A stretch of DNA of 64,000 bases. It comes from Candidatus Latescibacterota bacterium. GTDB taxonomy: Bacteria > JAAXHH01. How positions within the stretch are numbered: the stretch's first letter is position 1; every line of letters begins with the position of its first letter. The stretch spans positions 1,933,045-1,997,044 of the forward strand of contig JAJEAN010000007.1 of the NCBI GenBank assembly GCA_022822725.1. Reading direction: 5' to 3'. A program made the translations under genes and the position numbers. Under the pieces are notes generated by a model. That model saw only the letters and a list, made by a program, of their open reading frames with translations, had not been told where the DNA came from and searched no databases. Shown here piece by piece: positions 42,160 to 51,385 of the stretch.

Positions 42160-44577
42160 TTGCTGAAACACTACTTCACGATCAGCGCCAGAAATCTGCT
42201 CAGGTATAAACACTACGCGGCGCTCAATACCCTGAACCTGGCCGTCGGCATAGCCTGCGCGGTCCTCATCGGACTCTACATTCAGGACGAACGCCAATAC
42301 GACCGGTACCACGCGAACGCGGATCGTATCTATCGCATCGTGAACGGGTCCAATGCCAAAACGACGTCCGCCCTCGGCCCCGCCCTGCAAAGACTCCTGC
42401 CCGAGGTCCGGTCATTCGTTCGCCTCAGCCCGCCGTCGGGCGGATGGGTCATACGCTACAAGGATCAATCGTTTTTCGAAGACCGCGTGTTCTGGGCGGA
42501 CCCCGATCTCTTCAGCGTTTTTTCATTCCCAATGGTGCAGGGCAATCCCGACCTGGCGCTGCGCGATCCGTGGACGGTCGTCATCACCGAATCGATGGCG
42601 CGCAAGTATTTCGGCAACGCCGACCCCCTCGGTGAAACCATATCGCTTGATACGTGGGATTTCACCGTCACGGGCGTGATGCGCGACATACCCGGGCACT
42701 CGCATTTTCAGGCGGACTTTTTTCTCGGAATTACCGCGGCGCCCGAGTTCTTCGGCGACGACTACCTGGAACGATGGGAAGCGCCTTTTTTCTATACCTA
42801 CCTGTTGCTGTCCCCAGATGCAGATCCCCTCGACTTCCAGCAGAAAATGATGGGTGTGCTCGAAGAGCGGGTCGGCGCCCAGTGGGAAGCTAAAAACGTT
42901 ACGATGGCGCTTCAATTGCAGCCGCTGACCGGCATCTACCTGAACTCCCATCTCGAGAACGAGGCCGGTTCGAACGGCAACGGCATGTACCTGCTCCTGT
43001 TGGCCGCCCTGGCTGTCGTGGTCGTCCTTCAGGCCTGTTTTAACTTCATGAACATGGCAACGGCCCGTTCGCTCACGCGCATCCGGGAGGTCTCGCTGCG
43101 GAAGGTCTTCGGCGCTAACCGGGGACAACTGGTCCGACAGTACATGGGCGAATCCTTCAGCATCACGTTCGTTGCAACGGCAACCGCGCTGATGCTCGTC
43201 GCACTCAGCCTGCCCTTCTTCCAGGACCTCACCGGGAAAACGATCGCGCTCGACGTGTTCGGGTCCTGGCGATTCTGGGGTGGCATCACCGCGATCACCC
43301 TCGTGGTAGGGTTTGTTTCCGGCAGTTATCCCGCGTTCTTCATTGCCGCCTTCAAACCGTTACAGCACGTGAAAGGCTCGTCCGCGATGGGCATATCCGC
43401 GTCCGGCGCAACCCGCCACCTGGTAAGAAGGTTGCTGGTCATGGGCCAGTGCGTGATGGTGATCCTGCTCATCGGCAGCACCTGGGTGTTTACCGCGCAG
43501 CTGGACTACGTACAGAACAAACGGCTGGGCCTGCAGGCGGAACAGGTGCTTGTCGGACCGTCCAGCTTTCCATCCTTCGTGGATCAATACCCGGTGTTCA
43601 AAGAGTCGCTGGAACAGCTAACGCAAATCGAACGCGTCAGTACCGCCATGATGCTGCCCGGCCGCACGGGCCGTAAGGGTATGCTCCCCGCGACGGGCGT
43701 GCAACGGACCGATCTGCCCCAGGAAGAGGTCCGCAATTTCCAGGATTTAACCATCACCGACCACTTTGTTGAGGTGTTCGGCATGGACATGCTGGCCGGC
43801 CGCACACCCTTGAGATCGCGCGGCACCGACGAGCGCGAAGCCGTGCTGATCAACGAAACCGCCATGCGACGGCTGGGATGGGATTCGCCCGACGAAGCCA
43901 TCGAGCAGGAGATCATGGTCGATATGGGGAATCCCTGGGCGCACGAACGTCGGATCATCGGCGTGGTGGCGGATTTTCACATGAGGTCGCTTCATCATCC
44001 CATCGAACCCATGATCATCAGGCACTGGTTCAGGGACAACCTGCCCTTTTACGCGATACGTATCGACACCAACGATCTGAATGGCACGGTCTCCCGGATC
44101 GAGGAGACCTGGAAGCAACTGATGCCGGACGTGCCCATGGTATATTCGTTTCTCGACGAGGACTACGACCGGCTCTACGTGGCCGAGCGGACGCTGCGCG
44201 AGGTATTCGGCGTCTTTTCGTTCATCGCGGTATTCATGGCCTGCGCCGGGCTGTTCGGACTGGCGTCCTTCATGACGGAGCGGCGAACGAGAGAAATCGG
44301 CGTGCGGCGGATTCTTGGCGCCACGGTGTTTCAAACGGCGGGCCTGCTCCTGAAGGAGTACGTCTACCTGGTGCTGATCGCAACCGCGCTAGCCGCGCCA
44401 ATCGCCTATTATGCAATGGAGCAGTGGCTTCAGATGTTCTCGTACCGGGTCGACGTCGGACCGGCCGCCTTCATTGTCGCCGGCGCGGTCGTCCTGGCCA
44501 TTGCCTTGATGACGGTGAGTCTGCGCGTCGTCCGCGTGGCCCGGGCGAACCCGGTGGACGCGCTGCGGTATGAATGA
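42160..44577 (+). CDS. FtsX-like ABC transporter permease (MacB_PCD type)
   Basis: An 805-residue permease with the double-FtsX arrangement. An N-terminal helix (YAALNTLNLAVGIACAVLIG) is followed by a long extracytoplasmic MacB_PCD domain, three helices to about residue 420, a second such domain, and three final helices ending in the typical RANPVDALRYE. The FMNMATARSLTRIREVSLRK and RRTREIGVRRILGA motifs couple to an ATPase. Start is TTG 42160; no better codon was seen. No ATPase gene is adjacent, so it must use one encoded elsewhere. Likely exports a peptide, lipid or drug. Confidence 0.84.
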   Translation: MLKHYFTISARNLLRYKHYAALNTLNLAVGIACAVLIGLYIQDERQYDRYHANADRIYRIVNGSNAKTTSALGPALQRLLPEVRSFVRLSPPSGGWVIRYKDQSFFEDRVFWADPDLFSVFSFPMVQGNPDLALRDPWTVVITESMARKYFGNADPLGETISLDTWDFTVTGVMRDIPGHSHFQADFFLGITAAPEFFGDDYLERWEAPFFYTYLLLSPDADPLDFQQKMMGVLEERVGAQWEAKNVTMALQLQPLTGIYLNSHLENEAGSNGNGMYLLLLAALAVVVVLQACFNFMNMATARSLTRIREVSLRKVFGANRGQLVRQYMGESFSITFVATATALMLVALSLPFFQDLTGKTIALDVFGSWRFWGGITAITLVVGFVSGSYPAFFIAAFKPLQHVKGSSAMGISASGATRHLVRRLLVMGQCVMVILLIGSTWVFTAQLDYVQNKRLGLQAEQVLVGPSSFPSFVDQYPVFKESLEQLTQIERVSTAMMLPGRTGRKGMLPATGVQRTDLPQEEVRNFQDLTITDHFVEVFGMDMLAGRTPLRSRGTDEREAVLINETAMRRLGWDSPDEAIEQEIMVDMGNPWAHERRIIGVVADFHMRSLHHPIEPMIIRHWFRDNLPFYAIRIDTNDLNGTVSRIEETWKQLMPDVPMVYSFLDEDYDRLYVAERTLREVFGVFSFIAVFMACAGLFGLASFMTERRTREIGVRRILGATVFQTAGLLLKEYVYLVLIATALAAPIAYYAMEQWLQMFSYRVDVGPAAFIVAGAVVLAIALMTVSLRVVRVARANPVDALRYE

Positions 44578-44610
44578 GTCGTCGCTTATCCTATTGCGAG
44601 CCAGGCCAAA

Positions 44611-45687
44611 TCAAAGCAACCCTGCGTTGCCGAGTCGTGTCCTTAACCCTTCCACACCGTCCTCTACCGCATCCGCTTTCTCTTCCTCCAACCCGTAGAT
44701 GACCTCGTGACAGGATGCCATCCAGGTGTAGAAACGAAGCCTGCGTTCGAAATTGTCGTCCAGCTCGAGGTGGTAGCCGGCGCGAACCCTTTCAACGGGC
44801 TTCATGCCATAGGTGACGAAGATCCCGACGAAATCGATTGTCGGATCGCCGATGGTCACGTCTTCGAAATCGATCAGTCCGTTCACGGTCGTACCGTCAT
44901 CGCGGATCAGGACATGCTCGCAGCCCAGGTCGCAGTGCACCAGGGCGACGTCTTTCAGTGTCGCGAGATCCTCCTGAAGAAACCGTTCGAATCCGCGTTG
45001 TACCGCGTCGAGCAAGCGTGAATCCAGTAAGGGCGATACCATGGTACGGACGGTTTCCCTCAGCGCGTGGTACCGCTGCCGCCACGCATCGACCGTGGGT
45101 TCCGCGGCACAGGCCTCGGCAACCAGCGATGTCGGTACGTCATGCAGAGAGGAGAGCGTCGCCGCGATGGCTTCGGCTGTCACGGCGGGTAATTCTCGAG
45201 AGGAGTGCGCGGCCGCTACGGAACCGCCCGTTTCGTCGTCCAATCCGCGGCTGTTTAATGGATGATCAGACAGGGGACGGCCGGGTATCCGCCGGTATCC
45301 TGCAAAGGGCTGGCCGTTCCAATAGCCCGCGTGTTCAAAACACGGTACGGCAAAGTCGACCTGCGGGGCAACGACGGGCAGAACCGCCTGCTCTTTCTGC
45401 AGGTTTTCTGCGACGACACTGTTCCTGGGAAACCGGAAGATCCAGCCGGGCTTGTGGGATTCTCCGGGCTTGGAGGACTCGCCGGACTTGCGGGACTCGG
45501 CCTGCTCACCGTGCCCATCCGATTCTACTTCAAAGGTCCAGTAAGACCAGCCTCCGGTAATGGGATGGACCCGGCCGTAGTCCAGTCCCAGACTGGCGAG
45601 TAGGTTTTCTACATCCCGGGTAGTTACGTCTGGGTACTGCACGATAGGGTACTGAATGATCAACCCGTCCTTTGAATGCCCGTTCAT
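44611..45687 (-). CDS. APH-family phosphotransferase
   Basis: A 358-residue aminoglycoside/choline-kinase-like protein. The catalytic loop is VHCDLGCEHVLIRDDG (Brenner-type HxDxxxxN region with His in place of Asn) and the metal-binding segment is GLIDFEDVTIGDPTID. ATP-dependent phosphorylation of a small hydroxylated molecule is expected; the substrate is unknown. An 18-bp repeat near the N-terminus adds a Lys/Gly/Ser-rich loop. It is followed on the same strand 15 bp upstream by a second APH gene, suggesting a paralogous pair in one unit. No clear ribosome site precedes its ATG. Confidence 0.8.
   Translation of the reverse strand: MNGHSKDGLIIQYPIVQYPDVTTRDVENLLASLGLDYGRVHPITGGWSYWTFEVESDGHGEQAESRKSGESSKPGESHKPGWIFRFPRNSVVAENLQKEQAVLPVVAPQVDFAVPCFEHAGYWNGQPFAGYRRIPGRPLSDHPLNSRGLDDETGGSVAAAHSSRELPAVTAEAIAATLSSLHDVPTSLVAEACAAEPTVDAWRQRYHALRETVRTMVSPLLDSRLLDAVQRGFERFLQEDLATLKDVALVHCDLGCEHVLIRDDGTTVNGLIDFEDVTIGDPTIDFVGIFVTYGMKPVERVRAGYHLELDDNFERRLRFYTWMASCHEVIYGLEEEKADAVEDGVEGLRTRLGNAGLL
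45451..45504 (-). repeat. 18-bp tandem repeat, 3 in-frame copies in APH gene
   Basis: Three 18-bp units on the plus strand (CTTGTGGGATTCTCCGGG and variants) encode hexapeptides of the type SRKSGE / SSKPGE / SHKPG. It is a hydrophilic surface-loop expansion in the N-terminal lobe of the kinase. Confidence 0.8.
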
Positions 45688-45702
45688 GTCACGAACGACA
45701 GT

Positions 45703-46647
45703 TTAGCCGGGACTCAGCACAGTCCTGAATTTCTTTACGCAGAACCGGGCTTCACGCTGGTCGCCGGTTTCCAGGCAATAGCACAGTCCTCCGAGCTCTC
45801 TGTAGGGCAGGTGCAGTTCAATACGCGAGACGACATCGGGACCGAATTCGCCGCCCTCCGCCTGATATGCCTCGAGCATGCAGGTCATGTATTCACGACC
45901 CAGGCGCATCAGGGGCACGAAATCAAGGATCGGATCACCGAATCCCGCGTGTTCCCAGTCGAGGACCCCTGTGACCCGTGGTTCATCGGCCGTGTTGAAC
46001 AGGATGTGTTCATGCCACAGGTCACCGTGTAAAAATTCGTGGTCCGGACTACCCTGTTCAAGGTCCCGGCAGTACTGCGCCCACCAGGCTTCTGCTTTAT
46101 ACAGTTCGCGTGAAGTGAGCGCCGCTTTCAAAAAGGCGTGCGCGTACGACCATGATTTCTCGGGCCGGGGTGCCTCGGCTGAAATCAGTCCCGGTAGATC
46201 GTCTTGCCTGACCGATTGTATGGCCAGAATCAACTCCCCGGTCGCCGCAGCGACTGGCTGAATCCGCGGCGATCGCTTGAGTATTGAGTCCAGGTTCGGC
46301 CCCTCCATTTTCCTCTGCATCATGACGCCAAACGGGAAGTCTTCCGATGCCTCGCAGTAACCCAGCATTTCCGGCACCTCAACAGGAAGCATCAGGGGTT
46401 TGAGCTTCGAAAGGAGATCGCACTCCCTTCTGTGCCCTGTCTGAGCCTTCCCGTTCAGTGCCACCCGAAAGACCAGGCCGGCGGGGCTTCCCAGGACGAC
46501 GCTTTTAAATCCTGTACCTATTCTGCGAAGTGGAAGCACTGAGTCGCCGAGGTCGAAGGTGCGCCGTATGCGATCTGCCAGCACATTGTCGTCATTGAAT
46601 ATCTTTGAATGGGTCATCGGACCAAGTTTCGATTCTAGATTATCCAA
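45703..46647 (-). CDS. APH-family phosphotransferase
   Basis: A 314-residue aminoglycoside-phosphotransferase-like kinase. The catalytic segment is EFLHGDLWHEHILFN and the metal segment GVLDWEHAGFGDPILDFV. The glycine-rich N-lobe region is RIGTGFKSVVLG. The start is uncertain: the track uses TTG 46647, while an ATG at 46617 (MTHSKIF) is also in frame. It lies upstream of the other APH gene with 15 bp between them. Related proteins phosphorylate antibiotics, homoserine or sugars; which applies here is not visible. Confidence 0.8.
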   Translation of the reverse strand: MDNLESKLGPMTHSKIFNDDNVLADRIRRTFDLGDSVLPLRRIGTGFKSVVLGSPAGLVFRVALNGKAQTGHRRECDLLSKLKPLMLPVEVPEMLGYCEASEDFPFGVMMQRKMEGPNLDSILKRSPRIQPVAAATGELILAIQSVRQDDLPGLISAEAPRPEKSWSYAHAFLKAALTSRELYKAEAWWAQYCRDLEQGSPDHEFLHGDLWHEHILFNTADEPRVTGVLDWEHAGFGDPILDFVPLMRLGREYMTCMLEAYQAEGGEFGPDVVSRIELHLPYRELGGLCYCLETGDQREARFCVKKFRTVLSPG

Positions 46648-46659
46648 CCTTGCTCGACC

Positions 46660-46795
46660 AAATACAGTAAGGTGCTTTACGAAGACCGGGAATTGCCAGT
46701 GTCTCCGTGTATTCGATAAAAGCTCTGAATGGCGATTTATCTTTCGGCGGTCGGACGCCGCTACGCACTGGATATCGTTGGCAGACGATCATTGA
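46660..46795 (+). pseudogene. Truncated higB toxin (C-terminal stump)
   Basis: A frame ending at 46795, directly before the second higA-like gene, reads FDKSSEWRFIFRRSDAATHW and ends ADDH. This matches the C-terminal core and DYH-like end of HigB (compare INDRWRICFTW and the DYH end in the intact gene at 41420). The N-terminal half of the toxin is missing because the coding region of the APH gene occupies that space. So only the 3' stump of a higB is left. The match is short and judged by eye. Confidence 0.5.
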
Positions 46796-46819
46796 TAAGT
46801 ATAAATGACAGGAGACAAT

Positions 46820-47140
46820 ATGTTACCGGATACCCGCATTCCGACTCATCCCGGCGAGATGCTTCTGGAAGAATTCCTGAAACCTCTACGCATGACACAG
46901 GTGGCATTTGCCAACCATATCGGAGTGCCTCGTCAAAGGATAAACGAGATCATTCGGGGTAAGCGAGGAGTTACTCCCGAGACTGCATGGTTATTTTCTC
47001 ATGCGCTGGGTACGACGCCGGAGTTCTGGCTGAATCTTCAACGGAATTATGATCTGGTGAAAAGTCGGCCGAAGAAAGAGGTCCCGAGACTCCGCGTTGA
47101 TGCAGCGACTGGTTGTGAAAAACCGCGATACCGCCAATGA
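46820..47140 (+). CDS. higA: HigA-type antitoxin, probably orphan
   Basis: An XRE-family antitoxin with the signature HPGEMLLEEFLKPLRMTQVAFA, then VPRQRINEIIRGKRGVT and TTPEFWLNLQRNYDL. ATG 46820 has AGGAG five bases upstream; the track start at 46805 lies before that site. The result is 106 residues. The toxin gene normally found upstream is reduced to a stump, so this antitoxin may persist as a regulator or as protection against a related HigB. Its relation to the antitoxin at 41713 makes cross-neutralisation conceivable. Confidence 0.87.
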   Translation: MLPDTRIPTHPGEMLLEEFLKPLRMTQVAFANHIGVPRQRINEIIRGKRGVTPETAWLFSHALGTTPEFWLNLQRNYDLVKSRPKKEVPRLRVDAATGCEKPRYRQ

Positions 47141-47301
47141 CGCTTCTGGATGGAGAAGTATCGGGGGCGCCTGGACACCTGAAGGCCTTACAAATGGGAT
47201 CTTCCCATCCAAAGGTGCTCACGGGATTTTCATTGATCACGACAACGTACTTGACGTGTTCGCTGATTATCAGCCGCCGGCCGTTCGCCCCGGCTTTAGG
47301 G

Positions 47302-48573
47302 CTAGAGCTTGTAGTTCCCGGCGTTGATCGTGAGCGTTCCGTCGTCGTGCGCTTCGTGCTCTTCGTGCGCTCCCTGCTCCTCTTCGTCGCTTTCCTCCTG
47401 TTCGCTTGCCTCGTGTAAGGTCCCTTCATTGACGGCGATTCTTGCCTCGACCGCGCTCATCTGATCCGGAAAGCAGGTTATCGTACCCCAGTTGTAAACC
47501 GCGGCCAGACGATCATACAGGGTCCTGGCGTCCACGTCTTCTTCGATGGTCACGGTTCCGTTGTTGTACAACGTGGCGGTCCCGTCGATCAGATCCAGAC
47601 GGGACTGGCGCAGCGTGAGATCGGTGTCCACGACCCAGAGTGCGCCGCCGTAGAAGATGACGTCGGTGTTCAATGTATCGCATGCGCCTGAAAAGACTTC
47701 GCTCAGCGGTTCCGGGCACAGGACCCTGCCCGTGCAGACGAGTCGGTCGAGCGCGCTCTCCAATGTGTCCGCGTCCACGTCATCATGGATGGTGACGCTG
47801 CCGGCGGCGTAGATCTTCCGCCCTTTCCAGGACCGGATGCTTGCGGCGGTGAGCGACAGGTCGCGTTCAACCAGTTCATGTTCATCCGGTACGACGTTCG
47901 TGTCCGGCGAAGCGGACTTCGGATCATACTTGGAACGTAGCATGCTCACGTTTTCCGCGCGACAGAGGACGTCGCCCCTGACGAGCACCGTGTTGATCTT
48001 CCGGTCGAGCACGTCGTTCGGCACAGGCTCCGGAATCCTGAGATTCCCCGTGACGACCAGGTCCACGTCATCGTCCAGCGACGCCAGATAGACTTCGTCG
48101 AGCATGACATCGCCTTTAATGAGCTGTGCGGAGGACCTGTACGGCGTGAGTCCGCCCATGTTGGCCGTCAGTTTATTCGTGATCGGTCCGGCCACGTGCT
48201 CCGGATACAGGATATCCCCCATGTTGATGATTTCGTACCATGATCCTTCCACACCCTCGGCGGTAACATCCGGCTCCAGCGTGATGTTGCTCATGTTCAT
48301 GATAAGAAACGGTTCTACTTCACCTGAAAACGCATCCCGGCCCAGTATTTCATCCGCCAGAATTGTTTTCAGCCTGACCTCCCTGGGGACTTCGATCATG
48401 TTTCCCACGTTGTTGGAAAACATCGACAGAAAGTCCCTGGTTTCCGCCGTCACCAGCACGCTGCCGGCGTTGACGTGCAAGATCCTGGACGCCACCTGTT
48501 CCGTGGTTTCCCGCATGTCCAGGTTGCCGCAGTTGATTCGAACCGATCGGGGGGCGCGGTCTTCGAGATTCAT
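47302..48573 (-). CDS. Repeat-rich protein of unknown function, beta-solenoid-like
   Basis: A 423-residue protein with no recognised family. It contains several repeats in which an NxGxV/I turn is followed by beta-strand-like residues and a DVDA-type turn (ILHVNAGSVLVTAE; YNNGTVTIEEDVDARTLYD; TINAGNYKL at the end). This spacing suggests a bactofilin-like or other right-handed beta-solenoid. A very acidic stretch (EQEESDEEEQGAHEEHEAHD) precedes the last strand. The gene starts 100 bp downstream of a sigma-factor gene on the same strand, so the two are probably one unit. No signal peptide is evident. A self-assembling scaffold is a guess. Confidence 0.6.
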   Translation of the reverse strand: MNLEDRAPRSVRINCGNLDMRETTEQVASRILHVNAGSVLVTAETRDFLSMFSNNVGNMIEVPREVRLKTILADEILGRDAFSGEVEPFLIMNMSNITLEPDVTAEGVEGSWYEIINMGDILYPEHVAGPITNKLTANMGGLTPYRSSAQLIKGDVMLDEVYLASLDDDVDLVVTGNLRIPEPVPNDVLDRKINTVLVRGDVLCRAENVSMLRSKYDPKSASPDTNVVPDEHELVERDLSLTAASIRSWKGRKIYAAGSVTIHDDVDADTLESALDRLVCTGRVLCPEPLSEVFSGACDTLNTDVIFYGGALWVVDTDLTLRQSRLDLIDGTATLYNNGTVTIEEDVDARTLYDRLAAVYNWGTITCFPDQMSAVEARIAVNEGTLHEASEQEESDEEEQGAHEEHEAHDDGTLTINAGNYKL

Positions 48574-48674
48574 TGTATTCCTCCTGTCCTATGGTATGCA
48601 TCCGAAAACGGGAACATTTGAATAAGGTGCCTCGGCGTGTGCTGCCGGGTGTGCGTGCGATACCCGATGCATCG

Positions 48675-49187
48675 TCAGGCGAATCGGGATTTTCGCGCGC
48701 GCAGTCTGCTGATAGTCACGTGCAGGCGGTAACGGACCGTCGAAGCCGGAATCCCCGTACGCGAGGCGATTTCCTCGCTGGTCATTCCCGTTACGAAACG
48801 CATATGGAAAAGATCGTGATCTCGCCTCGGTATGTACCTCATTATCTCAGGTAGGCTGATGGTTTCGAAAATATGGGGGTCCGTATCAGATCTCCATCCG
48901 GCAGTTGTGCGAATCGACTCCTCCTTTAGTATTTGATGTAACGTCCCGAGGAATGCCCTTTCTCTCCGCCGGGCCCGCTGCTTGTCTACGAACAGATTGC
49001 CCATGGTCCTGAACATCCAGGCACGCCTCTTGTGAGGCGACAGCGATTTGAGCAGATTCAGGTTTTTCATGGCCCGAATGAACGTTTCCTGTAGCAGATC
49101 GTCCGCGTTGTCTTCGTCCGCGCTCAGAATTTGAGCGTGCCGCGTTAGTTGAGCGGCATACGTTTCATAAAGATCACCAACGGTCAT
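48675..49187 (-). CDS. ECF-like RNA polymerase sigma factor
   Basis: A 170-residue sigma-70 family protein with region 2 (DNADDLLQETFIRAMKNLNLLK and the WMFRTMGNLFVDKQRA helix) and region 4 (FVTGMTSEEIASRTGIPASTVRYRLHVTISRLRARK). This two-domain form is that of extracytoplasmic-function sigma factors, which direct RNA polymerase to a small regulon. No anti-sigma factor gene is adjacent; instead the next gene is the repeat-rich protein at 47302, which is therefore its best candidate target or partner. No clear ribosome site was noted. Confidence 0.88.
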   Translation of the reverse strand: MTVGDLYETYAAQLTRHAQILSADEDNADDLLQETFIRAMKNLNLLKSLSPHKRRAWMFRTMGNLFVDKQRARRRERAFLGTLHQILKEESIRTTAGWRSDTDPHIFETISLPEIMRYIPRRDHDLFHMRFVTGMTSEEIASRTGIPASTVRYRLHVTISRLRARKSRFA

Positions 49188-49512
49188 GCGCTTTTCCGAT
49201 CATCACAAACTGTGAGCAAACGAAACCTGAACGGTTCTTATACATATGACGATCTGCCGGCCGGGGCAGTCTCCCGCGGATGACGGTTTACTATCACCCG
49301 GGTCGATCTACTCAATACGACGATCCACGATGAGGAACCGTTTGGAAAACATGCATGCGGGTTGTGTGCAGCCGGGCGTGCGTAGTCTCTCAGCCATTAG
49401 AATACGGAATAGAAACAGGGAACTTGTCACTGCTGTATCTCTTGTCGCTAAGCATCGGGTAGACCATATTCTTTCAAGTCTTGCATAGATGCTGACTGGT
49501 ACAGGAAAAACC
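49188..49512. other. Divergent intergenic region
   Basis: These 325 bp separate the sigma-factor gene and a HAD gene. Promoters for both are expected. A short plus-strand ORF (49246-49488) has no family resemblance and is probably chance. No hairpin with a T-run was noticed. Confidence 0.4.
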
Positions 49513-50205
49513 GTGAACATCACCGCAATCTCCTTCGATGTGGACCAGACGCTGATCGACACGGATCGGGTCATCATGCGATCCATGGAGTCCGTGCGCG
49601 ATGAATTGATGAGGCGTGTTCCGGGTGAGCGTGCCCGATGCCTGACCGTGGAAGAGATGTGGTCTATTCGCGACCGGGAGGAGAAAGGGTACACGGGCGA
49701 TGTGAGGGACTACGACGAAATCCGGCGGAACTCATTCCTGAAGATGCTTGACCATGTGGGGTACTCGGGACCCGATTTCTCGCAGCGGCTCAACGAATCC
49801 TACCTGAAATACCGTTACAAAGATATCCAGCCTTACGAAGATGTCGTGCCCGTGCTCGATGTCCTTGGCCCGCGTTACACGCTCGGCCTGCTGTCCAACG
49901 GCAACAACTACCCCGAATATTTCGGTCTCGCGGGACGGTTTGACTTCGCCGTCTTCGCCCAGGACGTTCGAATCGAGAAACCCGATCCCAGGATCTTCCG
50001 CATCGCGGCGGAACGGGCTTCGTGCGGATTAAGCGAGATTATGCACGTGGGTGATTCACTGGAAACCGACGTAGCGGCCGCGCAGGCAGTCGGCGCAATC
50101 GGTGTCTGGCTGAACCGGGAAGGCGAGGCGAACGAATCGGGCATCGATCCGGACCATGAGATCGCTTCGTTATCTGAACTACCAGCGATTGCGGGTTTGG
50201 GTTAA
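49513..50205 (+). CDS. HAD-superfamily hydrolase
   Basis: A haloacid-dehalogenase-like phosphatase. Motif I is FDVDQTLID with the nucleophilic Asp, motif II is LLSNGNN, motif III is the Lys in IEKPDPRIF, and motif IV is HVGDSLETDVAAAQAVG. A long helical cap of about 80 residues follows motif I (C1-type). I use GTG 49513, preceded by ACAGGA, giving MNITAISFD; the track start at 49489 adds eight residues. It probably dephosphorylates a small metabolite. It stands alone between divergent and convergent genes. Confidence 0.83.
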   Translation: MNITAISFDVDQTLIDTDRVIMRSMESVRDELMRRVPGERARCLTVEEMWSIRDREEKGYTGDVRDYDEIRRNSFLKMLDHVGYSGPDFSQRLNESYLKYRYKDIQPYEDVVPVLDVLGPRYTLGLLSNGNNYPEYFGLAGRFDFAVFAQDVRIEKPDPRIFRIAAERASCGLSEIMHVGDSLETDVAAAQAVGAIGVWLNREGEANESGIDPDHEIASLSELPAIAGLG

Positions 50206-50298
50206 CCTGATCATGCAAGCGACTGCCCGCGGTGGTGGTGCCGGTCCCCTCCATAACAGATCGCAAGGTCGACCAGTTCAGCGCTGAAGGACCACTGG

Positions 50299-51042
50299 TT
50301 ACCGTTCCTCGCTCAGATAGTCGTAGACAACCCGCGCATATCCCTCGGCATAACTGCTCTCCATGTGGAACGCGTCGCCGTACTCCAGCGGCGACAGGGG
50401 CGTAAGGTCGCATCGCGCAGATGCGCCAAATTCGATACTGCCCCGCCCCTTAGCGAAGGAGTGCACTTCCACATCCTGAGCCGTTTCACTGCAATCGATG
50501 AGCTGTTTGAGGGCCGGTCCGGGGCCGTCCGCCCGGGGAATGATCTTCAGCCGCCAGGCCGGGGTAAGGGCGGGCATGGCATCGTGGGGCGCATCGGTTT
50601 CCATCCTGGTACGGATACGCAACACCGGCGCCCCGCCGTAAGAGGTTTCCGTTTCCATGTGCTGATCGCCTCGCGTTACCTTCAGGTCCGCGTACACCTT
50701 CGGCGTCCCGTAAATCTCCCGGCCCGCCGCAATGCCGGCGGGGCCGTTATGAAAAACGTGGGAGCAGTAGAATCCGGCCTGATCTCTGAATCGGCACTTC
50801 ATCACGATGAACGACTCTTCGAAAGCGCCGTAGTTTTCACAATAGGGCACCTCCAGCCCCGACACTACGCACCGTCCATCCTCCGAGGCTTCCAGGGGCT
50901 CCGGGAGGAAGGCCTGCACGGCGTCGGACGCGGCGTGGAAGAAGACAAACTGGAACCGCACGTTTCGATAGACCGCCGGCAGCGGCGGATAGAAGGGGCT
51001 GGACGCCGGGATATTCCAGCCGTCATCGTGCTTCAGTGCCAT
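50299..51042 (-). CDS. Acetoacetate decarboxylase-family protein
   Basis: A 247-residue protein of the acetoacetate decarboxylase-like fold. I use ATG 51042 (MALKHDDGW) because AAAGGA lies just upstream; the longer track frame runs into intergenic repeats. Family-like blocks are VPYCENYGAFEESFIVMKC, GREIYGTPKVYADLKV (the segment that in acetoacetate decarboxylase bears the Schiff-base lysine region) and MESSYAEGYARVVYDYL. Many homologues act on other keto acids or are enol-lactone hydrolases. Exact reaction unknown. Confidence 0.72.
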   Translation of the reverse strand: MALKHDDGWNIPASSPFYPPLPAVYRNVRFQFVFFHAASDAVQAFLPEPLEASEDGRCVVSGLEVPYCENYGAFEESFIVMKCRFRDQAGFYCSHVFHNGPAGIAAGREIYGTPKVYADLKVTRGDQHMETETSYGGAPVLRIRTRMETDAPHDAMPALTPAWRLKIIPRADGPGPALKQLIDCSETAQDVEVHSFAKGRGSIEFGASARCDLTPLSPLEYGDAFHMESSYAEGYARVVYDYLSEER

Positions 51043-51086
51043 GTGCGCATCCTTTGTCCTGACCGCTCTTTCTGCTGTTGTAGGCC

Positions 51087-51184
51087 AGAGCCCGCCACCC
51101 AGAGCCCGCCACCCAAAGCCCGTCACCCAGAGCCCGCCAACCAGAGCCCGTCAACCAGAGCCCGCCACCCAGAGTTCGCCACAA
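51087..51184. repeat. 14-bp tandem repeat, 7 copies, intergenic
   Basis: Seven consecutive 14-bp units AGAGCCCGCCACCC, with single-base variants and a diverged last unit, lie between the acetoacetate decarboxylase-like gene and the sulfatase gene. The 14-bp period is not a multiple of three, consistent with non-coding DNA. They may expand and contract by slippage. Confidence 0.9.
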
Positions 51185-51385
51185 GTACCGACGATCACGA
51201 TCCGGCAAATAGCGAAAACCGAACCATGCAACTTGTCATTAACTTAAACGATTGGCATATTAGGTACAGGATGAATCCGCCTGCATATTCGTTAACGTCT
51301 ACACCTGTGCTTGCTGCTGCCGAATCAACCGTGCCGAATCAACCGGAAGCTGCGAGACCATAGGGATTAACGCCATAACCTGACC

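Noticed and set aside
49246-49488. 80-codon plus-strand ORF between sigma factor and HAD gene
   Set aside because: No motif and it lies where divergent promoters are expected.
50260-50295. TTCAGCGCTGAA palindrome as a terminator
   Set aside because: Short arms and no T-run; could equally be chance.
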